Below are positions 42,507 through 52,200 of a DNA stretch of 64,000 nt, in pieces (within the stretch, counting starts at the first letter, position 1; every line of letters begins with the position of its first letter). The stretch comes from CAVVXX01 sp963707975 (GTDB lineage Bacteria > Pseudomonadota > Alphaproteobacteria > Micropepsales > Micropepsaceae), in NCBI GenBank assembly GCA_963707975.1, contig OY970177.1:2480001-2544000 (forward strand). The letters run 5' to 3'. Under the pieces are notes generated by a model that saw nothing but the letters and a program-made list of their open reading frames with translations, searched no databases and was not told the origin of the DNA. Position numbers and translations under genes: made by a program.

Positions 42507-42797
42507 ATGTCGCGTTTACTTGCGGTTGGACTGGTGCTGCTCGTCAGCGCCTGCGCCTCGCGCCATTTGGCGCAAGGCCACAACAACTCGCCCGAATACG
42601 CGGCCGGTTATGGCGATGGCTGCCAGACCGCGAGCGCGCGCGCCACGCACGAAGCGGGCGGCGATACGCGCGACCAGACGCTCTATCAGACAAGCAGAGA
42701 CTACCGTTCGGGCTGGACGGCCGGTTACGCCTCGTGCGGCACGAGCAATTCAGGCAGCACGCTTTCCAATCCGCTGGGCAGCCCGTTCGGCAAGTGA
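42507..42797 (+). CDS. Small lipoprotein rich in Gly, Ser and Thr
   Basis: A 96-residue precursor with signal MSRLLAVGLVLLVSAC, lipobox LVSAC at residue 16. The mature part has paired GYGDGC and SGWTAGYASC motifs, two cysteines, and a Ser/Thr-rich tail ending NPLGSPFGK. GGAG lies six bases before the ATG used. It is followed 7 bases later by another secreted small protein, so they form an operon. A similar composition occurs in small glycine-zipper-like lipoproteins, but no family is assigned. Confidence 0.72.
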   Translation: MSRLLAVGLVLLVSACASRHLAQGHNNSPEYAAGYGDGCQTASARATHEAGGDTRDQTLYQTSRDYRSGWTAGYASCGTSNSGSTLSNPLGSPFGK

Positions 42798-42804
42798 GGC
42801 GCGG

Positions 42805-43068
42805 ATGATCCGCGGGCTGATCACGCTGCCGCTTCTGCTGGCCGCGTTCGTGTTCGGCGTTGTTTACCATGCCTATGGCGAGGTCGATCCCTGCCGCGTG
42901 CTGGCCCTGGAAGAGGCGCGCCGGAACAAGGAAGCGGTGGGCGGGCTGCCGGTGGAAAGCGGCCTTGAAAGCTGGCACCGGCTTGGCACCAGCCAAATGT
43001 CGAGCGGAGCTTGCGTGCGCAGGCTGCTCCATTCCTGGGGCGAGCGCGCGATCGATGCGCTCGATTGA
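42805..43068 (+). CDS. Small membrane-anchored protein downstream of a lipoprotein gene
   Basis: An 87-residue protein with an N-terminal hydrophobic segment (LITLPLLLAAFVFGVVYHAYG, about residues 5-25). A short extracytoplasmic domain carries two cysteines (DPCRVLALEEARR and SSGACVRRLLHSW). No family recognised. It starts seven bases after the lipoprotein stop and appears translationally coupled. Longer reading frames upstream run through the lipoprotein gene and are rejected. Confidence 0.65.
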   Translation: MIRGLITLPLLLAAFVFGVVYHAYGEVDPCRVLALEEARRNKEAVGGLPVESGLESWHRLGTSQMSSGACVRRLLHSWGERAIDALD

Positions 43069-43157
43069 GGCCGGCGATTAATCGTCATTAACGGCTTGTT
43101 GAGGGCCCTCCGTTCATCCTGTTCATCTTAAAGCGCCGCCTCGGCTCGAGGATGTGC

Positions 43158-43197
43158 TTGGAGATGCGCCGTATGCGGCGTATAATGATCTGCATAC
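43158..43197 (+). promoter_or_regulatory. Sigma-70-type promoter flanked by an inverted repeat
   Basis: A perfect -10 TATAAT (43181-43186) sits 17 bases after TTGGAG (43158-43163). GTATGC (43171-43176) and GCATAC (43192-43197) form an inverted repeat around the -10 box. Two more CGTAT-type half-sites follow, within CGGCGTATAA and GCGTATGG (43207-43214). The layout suits repression of the small gene at 43226. Confidence 0.6.
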
Positions 43198-43225
43198 GAC
43201 GCGTTTTGCGTATGGGAGCGAGTAA

Positions 43226-43357
43226 ATGTTGGCTCACCTTGTAACTGGCCGTTGGGGCGACACCGCCGGAGAGACGCGCCGGAACACTTCGCCGGATGCA
43301 GCACAGCGCGGCTGGTTTGCCCGTTTGATTTCCGCCCTGTTCGGCAAAAGCCGGTAG
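43226..43357 (+). CDS. Predicted 43-residue protein behind a strong promoter
   Basis: ATG at 43226, GGGAG seven bases upstream, a textbook promoter 40 bases further up, and TAG at 43355. The product begins MLAHLVTGRWGDTAGETRR and ends RGWFARLISALFGKSR, a short amphipathic, basic C-terminal helix that could touch membranes. The ending (WFARLISALFG) resembles small stress or antitoxin-like membrane-binding peptides, but no family is assigned. It is too short for ordinary gene finders. A palindromic repeat follows from 43380. Confidence 0.5.
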   Translation: MLAHLVTGRWGDTAGETRRNTSPDAAQRGWFARLISALFGKSR

Positions 43358-43379
43358 ACGCCTTCAAACTGCTTTGATG

Positions 43380-43470
43380 CTCCTCCTCTGGGGGAGCTGT
43401 CCGCGCAAGCGGACTGAGGGGGCGGCCCCTTCCGTCGCCCTGCGGGCGACACCTCCCCCAAGGGGGAGGA
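43380..43470. repeat. Palindromic intergenic element with nested hairpins
   Basis: CTCCCCC and GGGGGAG arms flank GTCCGC/GCGGAC and GTCGCCC/GGGCGAC hairpins. The element opens CTCCTCTGGGGGAGCTGTCC and closes ACCTCCCCCAAGGGGGAGG. This composition is typical of rhizobial and related alphaproteobacterial palindromic elements and resembles the one at 35718-35800. It separates the 43-residue gene from the convergent DUF4424 gene. Confidence 0.65.
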
Positions 43471-43475
43471 TGATT

Positions 43476-44447
43476 TTACTCCATCACCACGATGCGCAAA
43501 TCCTGCGCGGGCGAGAAGTTGGCGAGGTCGGATTCATAGGTGGTGGGGCCGGTCTGTTTCAGCGGCGCATTCCAGCACAGCGAAATGATGTTGAGCGGCT
43601 TCAGCTTGTCGAGCGTGAGGTGAAAGCGCCCGATGGGGCCTTTCCAGTTGCGCGCTGTCTTCAGCACGAAGTCAGTGTCCGAGACCCAGAACATGTAATA
43701 GGCGTTGCCCTGCTGCGGCGGGCGCACGGCGACATCGTGGCGGATCTGCGCTTCGGTCTTGCCATGGACGCAGAACCTGTCGCGGAAATCTTTCCAGTAG
43801 TGGCCTTCGAGATTGTATTTGTCGAACATGCTCTGGCCGGTGACTGGGGCGTATTCGTGCTCGATCACCGTGCGCCCGGGCGGGAAATGCTGGCGCCACC
43901 AATATTTGGTCTTCACGATCCAGCGCGGTTGCACCCAATTGTCTTCGCCGATGTTCATCAGGCCCTGGGATTGCAGCTGCTTCTTCTTGGCCATCGGCAG
44001 ATTGTCGAGTTTGTCGCGATAGGGGCCGGAATAGATATCCACGTCGAGGCCCGCAGCCCTCACCTTGTCCGTCACGTCGCGGCCGTTGTGAATGGCCTTG
44101 CGTTCGAATTGTGCGGCTATCGGCTTGCCATCGGCGGTGGCGCGGAAATTGACGAAGTTCTTGGAATCATCGGTCATGCGACCCAAGGGCGTTTCGACGA
44201 GGCGCTCCATGTCCACGTCGGGCAGCGGGAAAGCCACGATGGCGTCGATGTCACGGCCGCTGTCATTGTCGAATTCGTAGCGCACCTTCACGTCGTAGGG
44301 CGAAATGCGGAGGTCCTCGGAGGCCATGCGAATGTCGGCGTTCTGTGTAAACACGATGCCGCCCGCGCTCAGCTCGGCCGTTGAGTCATCGGCGAGGGCG
44401 GGTGTTGTGACACTAAGGACCGCCACCGCAATCCATGCTTTACGCAT
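43476..44447 (-). CDS. DUF4424 family secreted protein
   Basis: A 323-residue exported protein: signal MRKAWIAVAVLSVTTPALA, then the family opening DDSTAELSAGGIVFTQNADI and MASEDLRISPYDVKVRYEF, followed by DIDAIVAFPLPDVDM. The fold is largely beta. The function of DUF4424 is unknown; members are single exported proteins in Proteobacteria. The first 8 codons of the longest frame precede the signal and are excluded; GGGGA lies before the ATG used. It has no operon partner. Confidence 0.85.
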   Translation of the reverse strand: MRKAWIAVAVLSVTTPALADDSTAELSAGGIVFTQNADIRMASEDLRISPYDVKVRYEFDNDSGRDIDAIVAFPLPDVDMERLVETPLGRMTDDSKNFVNFRATADGKPIAAQFERKAIHNGRDVTDKVRAAGLDVDIYSGPYRDKLDNLPMAKKKQLQSQGLMNIGEDNWVQPRWIVKTKYWWRQHFPPGRTVIEHEYAPVTGQSMFDKYNLEGHYWKDFRDRFCVHGKTEAQIRHDVAVRPPQQGNAYYMFWVSDTDFVLKTARNWKGPIGRFHLTLDKLKPLNIISLCWNAPLKQTGPTTYESDLANFSPAQDLRIVVME

Positions 44448-44484
44448 CGAAATTCCCCGCTGGAAATACACCTTATACTGTCAT

Positions 44485-44633
44485 GGCCCGCAACTGCGGG
44501 CCACCCAGGTGGGTTCTCCGCCATTGTGGCCTTCATAACCTGGGTCACCCTCCGGCGTGCTTCGCACGCCAATAGTTTAATAGCGCGGCAAAGCCGCGCG
44601 GGCGCGGGTGATGACAATCAATTTTGTCATTCC
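44485..44633. repeat. Composite palindromic intergenic repeat
   Basis: The stretch holds GGCCCG..CGGGCC, ACCCAGGTGG and CCTGGGT segments, a CGTGCTTCGCACG hairpin, a GCGCGG..CCGCGC hairpin, and ends GGGTGATGACA. The order CCTGGGT, hairpin, GATGACA is shared with the 132-base element at 45476-45607, so both belong to one family; this copy is more degraded. No gene is seen in 44448-44703. Confidence 0.55.
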
Positions 44634-44703
44634 CGACTGAGCTTCAAGCCGCGGATTTTCGCGGCGCGTGAGAGCTTGCCGAAAATCAAGTATATTAAGT
44701 TTC

Positions 44704-45468
44704 ATGAGCGCGGAAAAAACGGCGACAGCCTTCGGCTGGCGCATCTATGGCCTTGGCGTGGTGGCGATGGCCATGGTCTGCCTGGCATGGGGGAACTTCG
44801 ATCCCGGGCAGCCCGTGCCCAAGGACTTTCCCGGCCGCGCAGCGCTTGCCCATGCGGCTGCCGTGTTCATGCTGGCCGCGGGTGCGGGCGTCGCGTGGCG
44901 TCGGACCGCGGCCTGGGGCGCGGCTGCGCTCACCACATACTACGCGCTGATCGTCGTCATCCTGATGGACGGCCGCGTGCTGCTAGCCCATTACGCCGAG
45001 TACATCGCCTACGAAAACATCGCCGAGCAACTCGCGATCGCGGCGGGCGGGTTGATCATCTACGCCACCTACGCCAGGATCGATGCGGCGCTGGCCGCGC
45101 GCCTCGCGCGCCTGGGCCAACTCGCGTTCAGCGTTTGTGCGCTGGTATTCGGCGGCGCGCATTTTGCTTATATGAACATGACCGCCCCGCTGGTTCCCAA
45201 ATGGCTGCCGCCCGGCCAGGAATTCTGGGCTTATGCGACCGGCATCGGCCAGATCGCGGCCGGCGTTGCGATACTCTCGCGCGTGAAGGCCCGCCTCGGC
45301 GCCATCCTGCTGACCGCCATGTACGCGTGCTTCGCCCTGCTGGTGTGGGCGCCAATGCTGCTGGCCGATCCCTCCAGCTTCGACAACTGGACCGAGAGCG
45401 CCCTGACTCTTGTTCTGATCGGCGTCGCCTGGGTGGTGACGGACTCGCTGGCGCGGCCGTCGGTCTAA
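44704..45468 (+). CDS. Multi-pass membrane protein, DoxX-like
   Basis: A 254-residue protein with about eight hydrophobic helices. The overall pattern (IYGLGVVAMAMVCLAWGNFD early, then GVAWRRTAAWGAAALTTYYALIVV and a FGGAHFAYM segment) recalls the DoxX/DUF417-type quinone-linked membrane proteins, but no catalytic motif is certain. The start MSAEKTATAF is chosen over a longer frame that overlaps a repeat. It stands alone between two palindromic elements. Role unknown. Confidence 0.65.
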   Translation: MSAEKTATAFGWRIYGLGVVAMAMVCLAWGNFDPGQPVPKDFPGRAALAHAAAVFMLAAGAGVAWRRTAAWGAAALTTYYALIVVILMDGRVLLAHYAEYIAYENIAEQLAIAAGGLIIYATYARIDAALAARLARLGQLAFSVCALVFGGAHFAYMNMTAPLVPKWLPPGQEFWAYATGIGQIAAGVAILSRVKARLGAILLTAMYACFALLVWAPMLLADPSSFDNWTESALTLVLIGVAWVVTDSLARPSV

Positions 45469-45475
45469 CTTCAAT

Positions 45476-45607
45476 TGTCATTCCCGGCCGAGTGCCGCGC
45501 AAGCGGCACGAGGGGAAGGAAACCCAGGTGGATAGGGTTGGTTTGATCTAACCACCTGGGTCCCCTTCCCTCGCGCGAACAGGTGTTCGCGCTCGCCGGG
45601 GATGACA
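45476..45607. repeat. 132-base nested inverted repeat (MITE-like)
   Basis: TGTCATTCCCGGCCGAG at the left end mirrors CTCGCCGGGGATGACA at the right, with one indel. Inside, GAGGGGAAGG mirrors CCTTCCCTC, and CCCAGGTGG mirrors CCACCTGGG about a short centre. One arm has a CCGCGCAAGCGG hairpin, the other a GCGAACAGGTGTTCGC hairpin. Almost the whole element can fold on itself. It is noncoding and sits between two genes. Confidence 0.8.
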
Positions 45608-45615
45608 GTTAGGGT

Positions 45616-47823
45616 TTAAGCCGCTGTCTTCTGCGGCGCGAAGCGGGTGTAAAAGCCGTCGCCTTTGGCTGCCATGTCGCGGAGGAGCTTATTGGGCGTG
45701 AATCGCGGCCCGTATTTTTTGGCGAATTCATCGCAGCGCGCGACGAAGGCTTTGGCGCCGGTGGTGTCGATGTAAGACAGCGGCCCGCCGGAGAAGGGCG
45801 CAAAGCCCCAGCCCAAGATAGCGCCCACATCGGCATCGCGCGGGTCGGTGACCACGCCGTCCTCGAAGCAGCGCGCGGCTTCCAGCGCCTGGATGGTGAG
45901 GAAGCGCAGCTTCATTTCGGCGGTCACGTCCAGCACTTCGTCGGCGCCGAAATCCTTTTTCCACTTGCCGCCGCCATAGGTGAATAGCTCGGGCCAAATG
46001 CGCGTGCGCTTGCCCTTGGCGTCGTAATCGTAAAAGCCCTTGCCGGACTTGTGGCCGGCGCGGCCGTTTTTCTCCACCACCCATGAAAGGAAATCTTCCG
46101 CGGGCAGCGGCTTGTCCATGTGGAGCACTTCCTTGCGCGTCTCCTTCATGATTTTGAGCGAGGTATCGACGCCCACGGAGTCGGTGACTTCCAACGGCCC
46201 CATCGGCATGCCGGCCATGCGGCCCGCGTTCTCGATGAGCGCGGGCGTGTAACGCTCGCAGACCATTTCGAGTCCTTCGTTCACATAGGTCATGAAGGTG
46301 CGCGAGGTGTAAAACCCGCGCGCGTCGTTGACCACGATGGGCGTCTTCTTGATCAGGCGCACGTAATCGATTGCCGTGGCGAGAGCGCGCTGGCTTGTTT
46401 TCTTGCCCATGATGATTTCGACGAGACCCATTTTCTCGACCGGCGAGAAGAAATGAATGCCGATGAAGCTTTCCGGGCGCTTGCTCGTTTCCGCTAGGCC
46501 CGTGATGGGAAGGGTGGAAGTGTTGGAGCCGAAAATGCAGCTGTCCTTCGTCGCCGCGTCGGCTTTCTTAGTGGCTTCGGCTTTCACGGCGCGGTCTTCG
46601 AACACGGCTTCGACGATGAGGTCGGCGTTTTTCAGCGCGCCGAAATCGGCTGTCGCGTTGATGCGCGCGAGCACAGCCGCCTTCTTGTCGGGCGTCGAGC
46701 GGCCGCGAGAGATTTCGTAATCCAATAATTTGGTGGCGTGATCCTTGCCAGCGTTGGCTTTGTCCTGCGTGGTGTCCACCAGCACGACATCGATGCCGGC
46801 CAGCGCCGAGACATAAGCGATGCCCGAGCCCATCAGGCCCGCGCCAAGCACGCCCAGTGCTTTGGTTTGGGTTGGCGCTTCTTTTGGCGGGCGGCGCGCG
46901 CCTTTGCCAAGATCCTGGATGGAGATAAACAGCGTGCGCACCATGTTGCGGGCCGAGGGCTGCATCAGCAGCTTGGTGAAATAGCGCAGCTCGATTTTCA
47001 GCGCGTTGTCGATGTCGATGAGCAGGCCCTCGTAGACGCAAGACATGATGAATTTCTGCGCCAGATAATTGTCGTAGGTCTGCTTGCGCATCATGGCGTT
47101 GCCGACGGTGAACACCTGCACGCCGCCCGACGAATACGGCCCTCCGCCGGGGATGCGGTAATTGGGCATGTCCCACGGCTGCACGGAATTGGGCGAGGCC
47201 TTAAGCCATTTTTTCGCTTCGGGGATGAGCTGGGCCGGCGGCACGACCTTGTGAACGATGCCTTGCGCCAACGCGTCGGCCGGGCGCACGGATTTGCCTT
47301 CGCTCATCAGCAACAGCGCCGCCTGCGCGCCGATCAGGCGCGGCAGGCGCTGCGTGCCGCCGCCGCCGGGGAGCAGGCCGAGGCGCGCTTCGGGCAGGCC
47401 CAACTGGATTTTCGGATTGTCGGCGACGATGCGGTAATGGCAGGCGAGCGTCACTTCGAAGCCGCCGCCCAGCGCGAGCCCGTTGATGGCCGCCACCACC
47501 GGCTTGCCGCAGGTTTCCATTTTGCGCAGCGTGGTGTGCCACATGCTCATCATCGCCTGGATGGCGCGCGCGTTGTCGGGCGTTTCATGCCCAGCGACCG
47601 AGGCCATTTCGTCGAGGTCGGCGCCTGCGCAAAAGGCGTTGTCCTTGCCGGAGGTGATGATGGCGCCCTTGATGTTGGCGTCGCTGGCGATTTGCGCCAC
47701 CGCCTGACCCAGTTCCTGGATTGCGGCAGTCGAGACCACGTTCATGCTGCGGCCCGGCATGTCCCAGCTGAGGGTGACAATGCCGTCGGCATCCTGATCC
47801 CATTTGAAATTGGTGAGGTTCAT
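45616..47823 (-). CDS. fadJ: Multifunctional enoyl-CoA hydratase / 3-hydroxyacyl-CoA dehydrogenase (FadB/FadJ type)
   Basis: A 735-residue trifunctional-type enzyme of beta-oxidation. The N-terminal hydratase has the oxyanion loop GLALGGGFEVTLACHYRIV and Glu in LPEARLGLLPGGGGTQRL. The dehydrogenase has Rossmann loop LGVLGAGLMGSGIAYV, SNTSTLPI and the catalytic His in GIHFFSPVEKM. Its start abuts the thiolase stop by one base (TAATG), so the two proteins are made as a complex-forming pair. It is FadJ-like rather than FadB-like in lacking a long C-terminal extension, but the two are hard to separate. Confidence 0.9.
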   Translation of the reverse strand: MNLTNFKWDQDADGIVTLSWDMPGRSMNVVSTAAIQELGQAVAQIASDANIKGAIITSGKDNAFCAGADLDEMASVAGHETPDNARAIQAMMSMWHTTLRKMETCGKPVVAAINGLALGGGFEVTLACHYRIVADNPKIQLGLPEARLGLLPGGGGTQRLPRLIGAQAALLLMSEGKSVRPADALAQGIVHKVVPPAQLIPEAKKWLKASPNSVQPWDMPNYRIPGGGPYSSGGVQVFTVGNAMMRKQTYDNYLAQKFIMSCVYEGLLIDIDNALKIELRYFTKLLMQPSARNMVRTLFISIQDLGKGARRPPKEAPTQTKALGVLGAGLMGSGIAYVSALAGIDVVLVDTTQDKANAGKDHATKLLDYEISRGRSTPDKKAAVLARINATADFGALKNADLIVEAVFEDRAVKAEATKKADAATKDSCIFGSNTSTLPITGLAETSKRPESFIGIHFFSPVEKMGLVEIIMGKKTSQRALATAIDYVRLIKKTPIVVNDARGFYTSRTFMTYVNEGLEMVCERYTPALIENAGRMAGMPMGPLEVTDSVGVDTSLKIMKETRKEVLHMDKPLPAEDFLSWVVEKNGRAGHKSGKGFYDYDAKGKRTRIWPELFTYGGGKWKKDFGADEVLDVTAEMKLRFLTIQALEAARCFEDGVVTDPRDADVGAILGWGFAPFSGGPLSYIDTTGAKAFVARCDEFAKKYGPRFTPNKLLRDMAAKGDGFYTRFAPQKTAA

Positions 47824-49028
47824 TACACCCTCTCGATAATCGTGGCCGTGCCCATGCCGGAGCCGACGCACAGCGTGGCAAGGCCGGTTGCCAAATTGCG
47901 GCGCTCCATTTCGTCGAGCAGCGTGCCCAAAATTATGGCACCGGTGGCGCCCAAGGGATGCCCCATGGCAATGGCGCCGCCATTGACGTTGACCTTATCG
48001 GGCGTGAGCTCCATCTCGCGCATGTAGTGCAGCACCACTGCGGCGAAGGCTTCGTTCATTTCGACGAGGTCGATGTCCTTGATCGTCATGCCGGCGCGCT
48101 TGAGAACTTTGCGGTTCACGTCGGCGGGGCCGGTAAGCATGATGGCGGGCTCCGAGCCGATGGAGGAAAAAGCTTTGATACGAGCACGTGGCTTCTTGCC
48201 AAGCGCCGCGCCCACGTCCTTGGTGCCGAGCAGCACCGCGCCCGAGCCATCGACGATGCCGGAAGAATTGCCGGCGTGATGGACGTGATTGATGACTTCC
48301 AGCTGCGGGTAGCGCTGGATCGCCACCGCGTCGAAGCCATAAGCGCCGACATCGGCGAAAGACGCCTTCAGCGCGCCCAGCGATTGCATGGTGCTGTCGG
48401 GACGCGGATGCTCATCCCTATCGAGCAGCGTTTGGCCCAGCACGTCCTTCACCGGAATGACGGAATTCTTGAAATAGCCGTTCTTCCAAGCGTTGGCCGT
48501 GCGCTTCTGCGATTCGATGGCGAAGGCGTCGACATCGGCGCGCGAAAATCCGTCGAGCGTGGCGATAAGATCGGCCGACACGCCCTGCGGCATGAAATAG
48601 GCCTTGATGGCAAGCGCGGGATCGGTGGGCCAGGCGCCGCCGGAAGCCCCCATCGTCACGCGGCTCATGCTCTCTACGCCGCCGCCGATGCCGAGATCGG
48701 ACTGCCCCGACATGATCGCCCCCGCGATCATGTTGCAGGCCTCAAGCCCGCTCGCGCAGAAACGGTTGATCTGCACGCCCGGCACGCGCACGTCGAAATC
48801 GGCGTTGAGCACGGCTGCGCGGGCGATGTCGGCGCCCTCTTCGCCCACGGGATCGACGCAGCCCAGCACCACGTCGTCGATATGGGTTTTGCCGATGTTA
48901 TTGCGGGCGGCAATCGCGCGAAGCACCTGCGTCGCCAGTTCCAGTGCCGTCACGCCATGCAGCGCGCCGTCTTTCTTGCCGCGCCCTCTGGGCGTGCGCA
49001 CAGCGTCGTAAATATAACAGTCGATCAT
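47823..49028 (-). CDS. fadA: Acetyl-CoA C-acyltransferase (beta-oxidation thiolase)
   Basis: A 401-residue thiolase with canonical motifs: nucleophile Cys in QINRFCASGLEACNMIAGAI, His in NVNGGAIAMGHPLGATGA and second Cys in ATLCVGSGMGTATI. It precedes the FadB/J-like gene, the standard alpha/beta pairing, and begins at MIDCYIYDAVRTP; the 24-residue upstream extension is Cys/Gly-rich and unlike thiolases. Members of this branch act on medium to long chains (FadA/FadI type). It is divergent from icmF, 250 bases away. Confidence 0.9.
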   Translation of the reverse strand: MIDCYIYDAVRTPRGRGKKDGALHGVTALELATQVLRAIAARNNIGKTHIDDVVLGCVDPVGEEGADIARAAVLNADFDVRVPGVQINRFCASGLEACNMIAGAIMSGQSDLGIGGGVESMSRVTMGASGGAWPTDPALAIKAYFMPQGVSADLIATLDGFSRADVDAFAIESQKRTANAWKNGYFKNSVIPVKDVLGQTLLDRDEHPRPDSTMQSLGALKASFADVGAYGFDAVAIQRYPQLEVINHVHHAGNSSGIVDGSGAVLLGTKDVGAALGKKPRARIKAFSSIGSEPAIMLTGPADVNRKVLKRAGMTIKDIDLVEMNEAFAAVVLHYMREMELTPDKVNVNGGAIAMGHPLGATGAIILGTLLDEMERRNLATGLATLCVGSGMGTATIIERV

Positions 49029-49278
49029 GATCGGCTCGGCGGTCGCTTTCCCCCCGCATACGGGGGGAATTCCATGGCACTTTTTACAAGCTCCGTGCAA
49101 TCAAAAGAAGCAAATATCGCCATTGGCCTTCGGTATTATTGACTTTCGGCCCATTGGCAACCTCCTAGATAAGGCCACGACTATGCAATAATCTCTCCCC
49201 ATCCCTCCGGTGCGGAATCTCGAAAGCCGGAGTCGTGTGAATCGGCGCATAAGAAAATCGTCAACCCGGGAACCCTGA

Positions 49279-52200
49279 ATGCTTGAGCGCGTGAGCATGG
49301 CGGCTGCCACCAAGGAAGCCGGTAAACCCAGCCACAAGCTGCGGTTCATCACCGCCACCAGCCTGTTCGACGGCCACGACGCCTCGATCAACATCATACG
49401 CCGCTTGTTGCAACAGGCGGGTGTGGAAGTGATCCATCTCGGCCATAACCGTTCCGTCGAAGAAATCGTCGTCGCCGCCATACAGGAAGACGTGCAGGGC
49501 GTGGCCATCAGCTCCTATCAGGGCGGCCACATCGAATTTTTCAAATACATGGTCGACCTTCTGAAACAGCGTGGCGTCAGCCAGGTGAAAGTATTTGGTG
49601 GCGGCGGCGGGGTCATCGTGGCGCCAGAAATCCGCGAACTGGAAGATTATGGCGTCGAGCGCATCTATTCATCCGAAGATGGCCAGCTCATGGGCCTGCA
49701 GGGCATGATCGACGACATCGTCCGGCGTGCGGATTTCGACGTCGCCGGAAATCAGCCCGCCAGCCTCGACGGCCTCGAGGCGACCGACCGGCGGATTCTC
49801 GCCAGGCTGATCAGCGGGCTGGAGAACAACACCGCAAATCCGGTTTTGAAAAGCCAGATCGCCAGGCGCGCCAAGACCCGCCATGTGCCGGTCTTAGGTA
49901 TCACCGGTACCGGCGGTTCCGGCAAGTCGTCGCTCACCGATGAGCTGATCCATCGCTTCCTGATGGACAAGCCCGATTTTGGCATCGCGGTGATCGCCGT
50001 CGATCCCTCTCGGCGCAAGACCGGCGGCGCGCTTTTGGGCGACCGCATCCGCATGAATGCCATCAGCGGCTCGGTCTATATGCGCTCGCTGGCTACGCGT
50101 TCATCGGGAACCGAGGTGCCGCAGCACGTGCCGGCCATCATCGAGCTTTGCAAGGCTGCGGGCTTCGAGCTGATCATCATCGAGACGCCGGGCATCGGCC
50201 AGGCCAATGCGGCGATTTCGGATATCGCCGATTTGTCGCTTTATGTCATGACGCCCGAATTCGGCGCCGCCAGCCAGCTCGAAAAGATCGAGATGCTGGA
50301 TCATGCCGACATGGTGGCCATCAACAAGTTCGACCGCGCAGGCGGCGCGGATGCCTTGCGCGACGTGCGCAAACAGGTGCAGCGCAACCGCCAGGCATTT
50401 TCTACTCCGCCGGACAGCATGCCGGTGTATGGCACGATTGCATCGCGCTTCAACGATGACGGGATGACTGCCCTCTATTACGGTTTGCTGGAAGCATTGG
50501 CCGGAAAAAACTTCAAGCTGCCGCCGAGCAAATTGCCAAGGCCACAGAACAAGGCTTCGATCATCGGCACGGCCATCGTGCCGCCCACGCGCTCGCGCTA
50601 TCTTGCCGAGATTTCCGAGACGGTGCGCACATACCACGCCACGATCAAGGAACAGGTCCAGCTGGTTCGCGAAGTCCAGCAGCTGACCGAAGCGGCGCGA
50701 ATGTTGAGCGAAAGCAACAAACCGTCCGCCGATCTCGCGGCACTGGCGGCCACGCGCGAAATGCGCGTGGATCCGCGAGCGCGCAAGATGATCGACAGAT
50801 GGCCGGCGGTGAAGCAGGCCTATGCTGCAAACGAATATGTCGTGAAAATCCGCGACAAGGAGCTACGCACGACCATTGCCACGACGACGCTGTCAGGCAC
50901 CAAAATTCCCAAAGTGAGCCTGCCGCAGTTCGAGGATCATGGCGCGCTGCTGCAATGGATGCTGAAAGAAAACCTGCCGGGGCGTTTTCCCTATACGGCT
51001 GGCGTTTTCGATTTCAAACGCGAGCATGAGGACCCGACCCGCATGTTCGCCGGCGAGAGCGACGCCTTTCGCACTAATGCGCGCTTCAAGCTTTTGTCCA
51101 AGGACGCGCAGGCGACGCGCCTCTCGACGGCATTCGACTCGGTGACGCTCTATGGCTGCGATCCCAACCAGCGCCCGGACATCTATGGCAAGGTGGGCAA
51201 TTCCGGCGTATCCATCGCAACGCTCGACGACATGAAGGTGCTCTATTCCGGGTTCGATCTGTGCTCGCCCACGACTTCGGTGTCGATGACCATCAACGGG
51301 CCTGCGTCCATCATCCTGGCGATGTTCTTCAACACCGCCATCGCCCAGCAGATCGACCGCTTCCAGTCGGAAAACGGACGCGAACCCAGGGAAAAAGAGA
51401 TCGAAAAAATCCGCGAATTCTCGCTCAGCACTGTGCGCGGCACAGTGCAAGCCGACATCTTAAAAGAAGATCAGGGCCAGAACACATGCATCTTTTCGAC
51501 CGATTTCGCATTGAAGCTAATGGGCGATGTCCAGGAATATTTCGTCCGCAACAAAGTGCGGAATTTTTATTCGGTTTCGATCTCGGGCTATCATATCGCC
51601 GAGGCGGGGGCGAACCCCATCTCGCAACTCGCCTTTACGCTCGCCAATGGATTTACCTATGTCGAATCCTATCTGGCGCGCGGTATGGGCATTGATCAGT
51701 TCGCGCCCAACCTTTCGTTCTTTTTTTCCAACGGCATGGACCCCGAATATTCGGTCATCGGCCGCGTAGCGCGGCGCATCTGGTCCACGGCCATGCGTTT
51801 CAAATACAAGGCCAACAAGCAATCGCAGCGGCTGAAATACCATATCCAGACTTCGGGCCGTTCGCTGCATGCGCAGGAAATCGACTTCAACGACATTCGC
51901 ACCACATTGCAGGCGCTGATCGCCATCTATGACAATTGCAACAGCTTGCACACCAACGCCCATGACGAGGCCTACACGACACCCACCGAGGAATCGGTGC
52001 GCCGCGCCATGGCCATCCAGATGATCATCAACCGCGAATGGGGCGTAGCGAAGAACGAGAATCCCAACCAGGGCTCCTTCATCATCGAGGAACTCACCGA
52101 CCTGGTCGAAGAAGCGGTGCTGAAGGAATTCGATCGGCTTGCTGAGCGCGGCGGCGTGCTGGGGGCAATGGAAACCGGCTACCAGCGCGGCAAAATTCAG

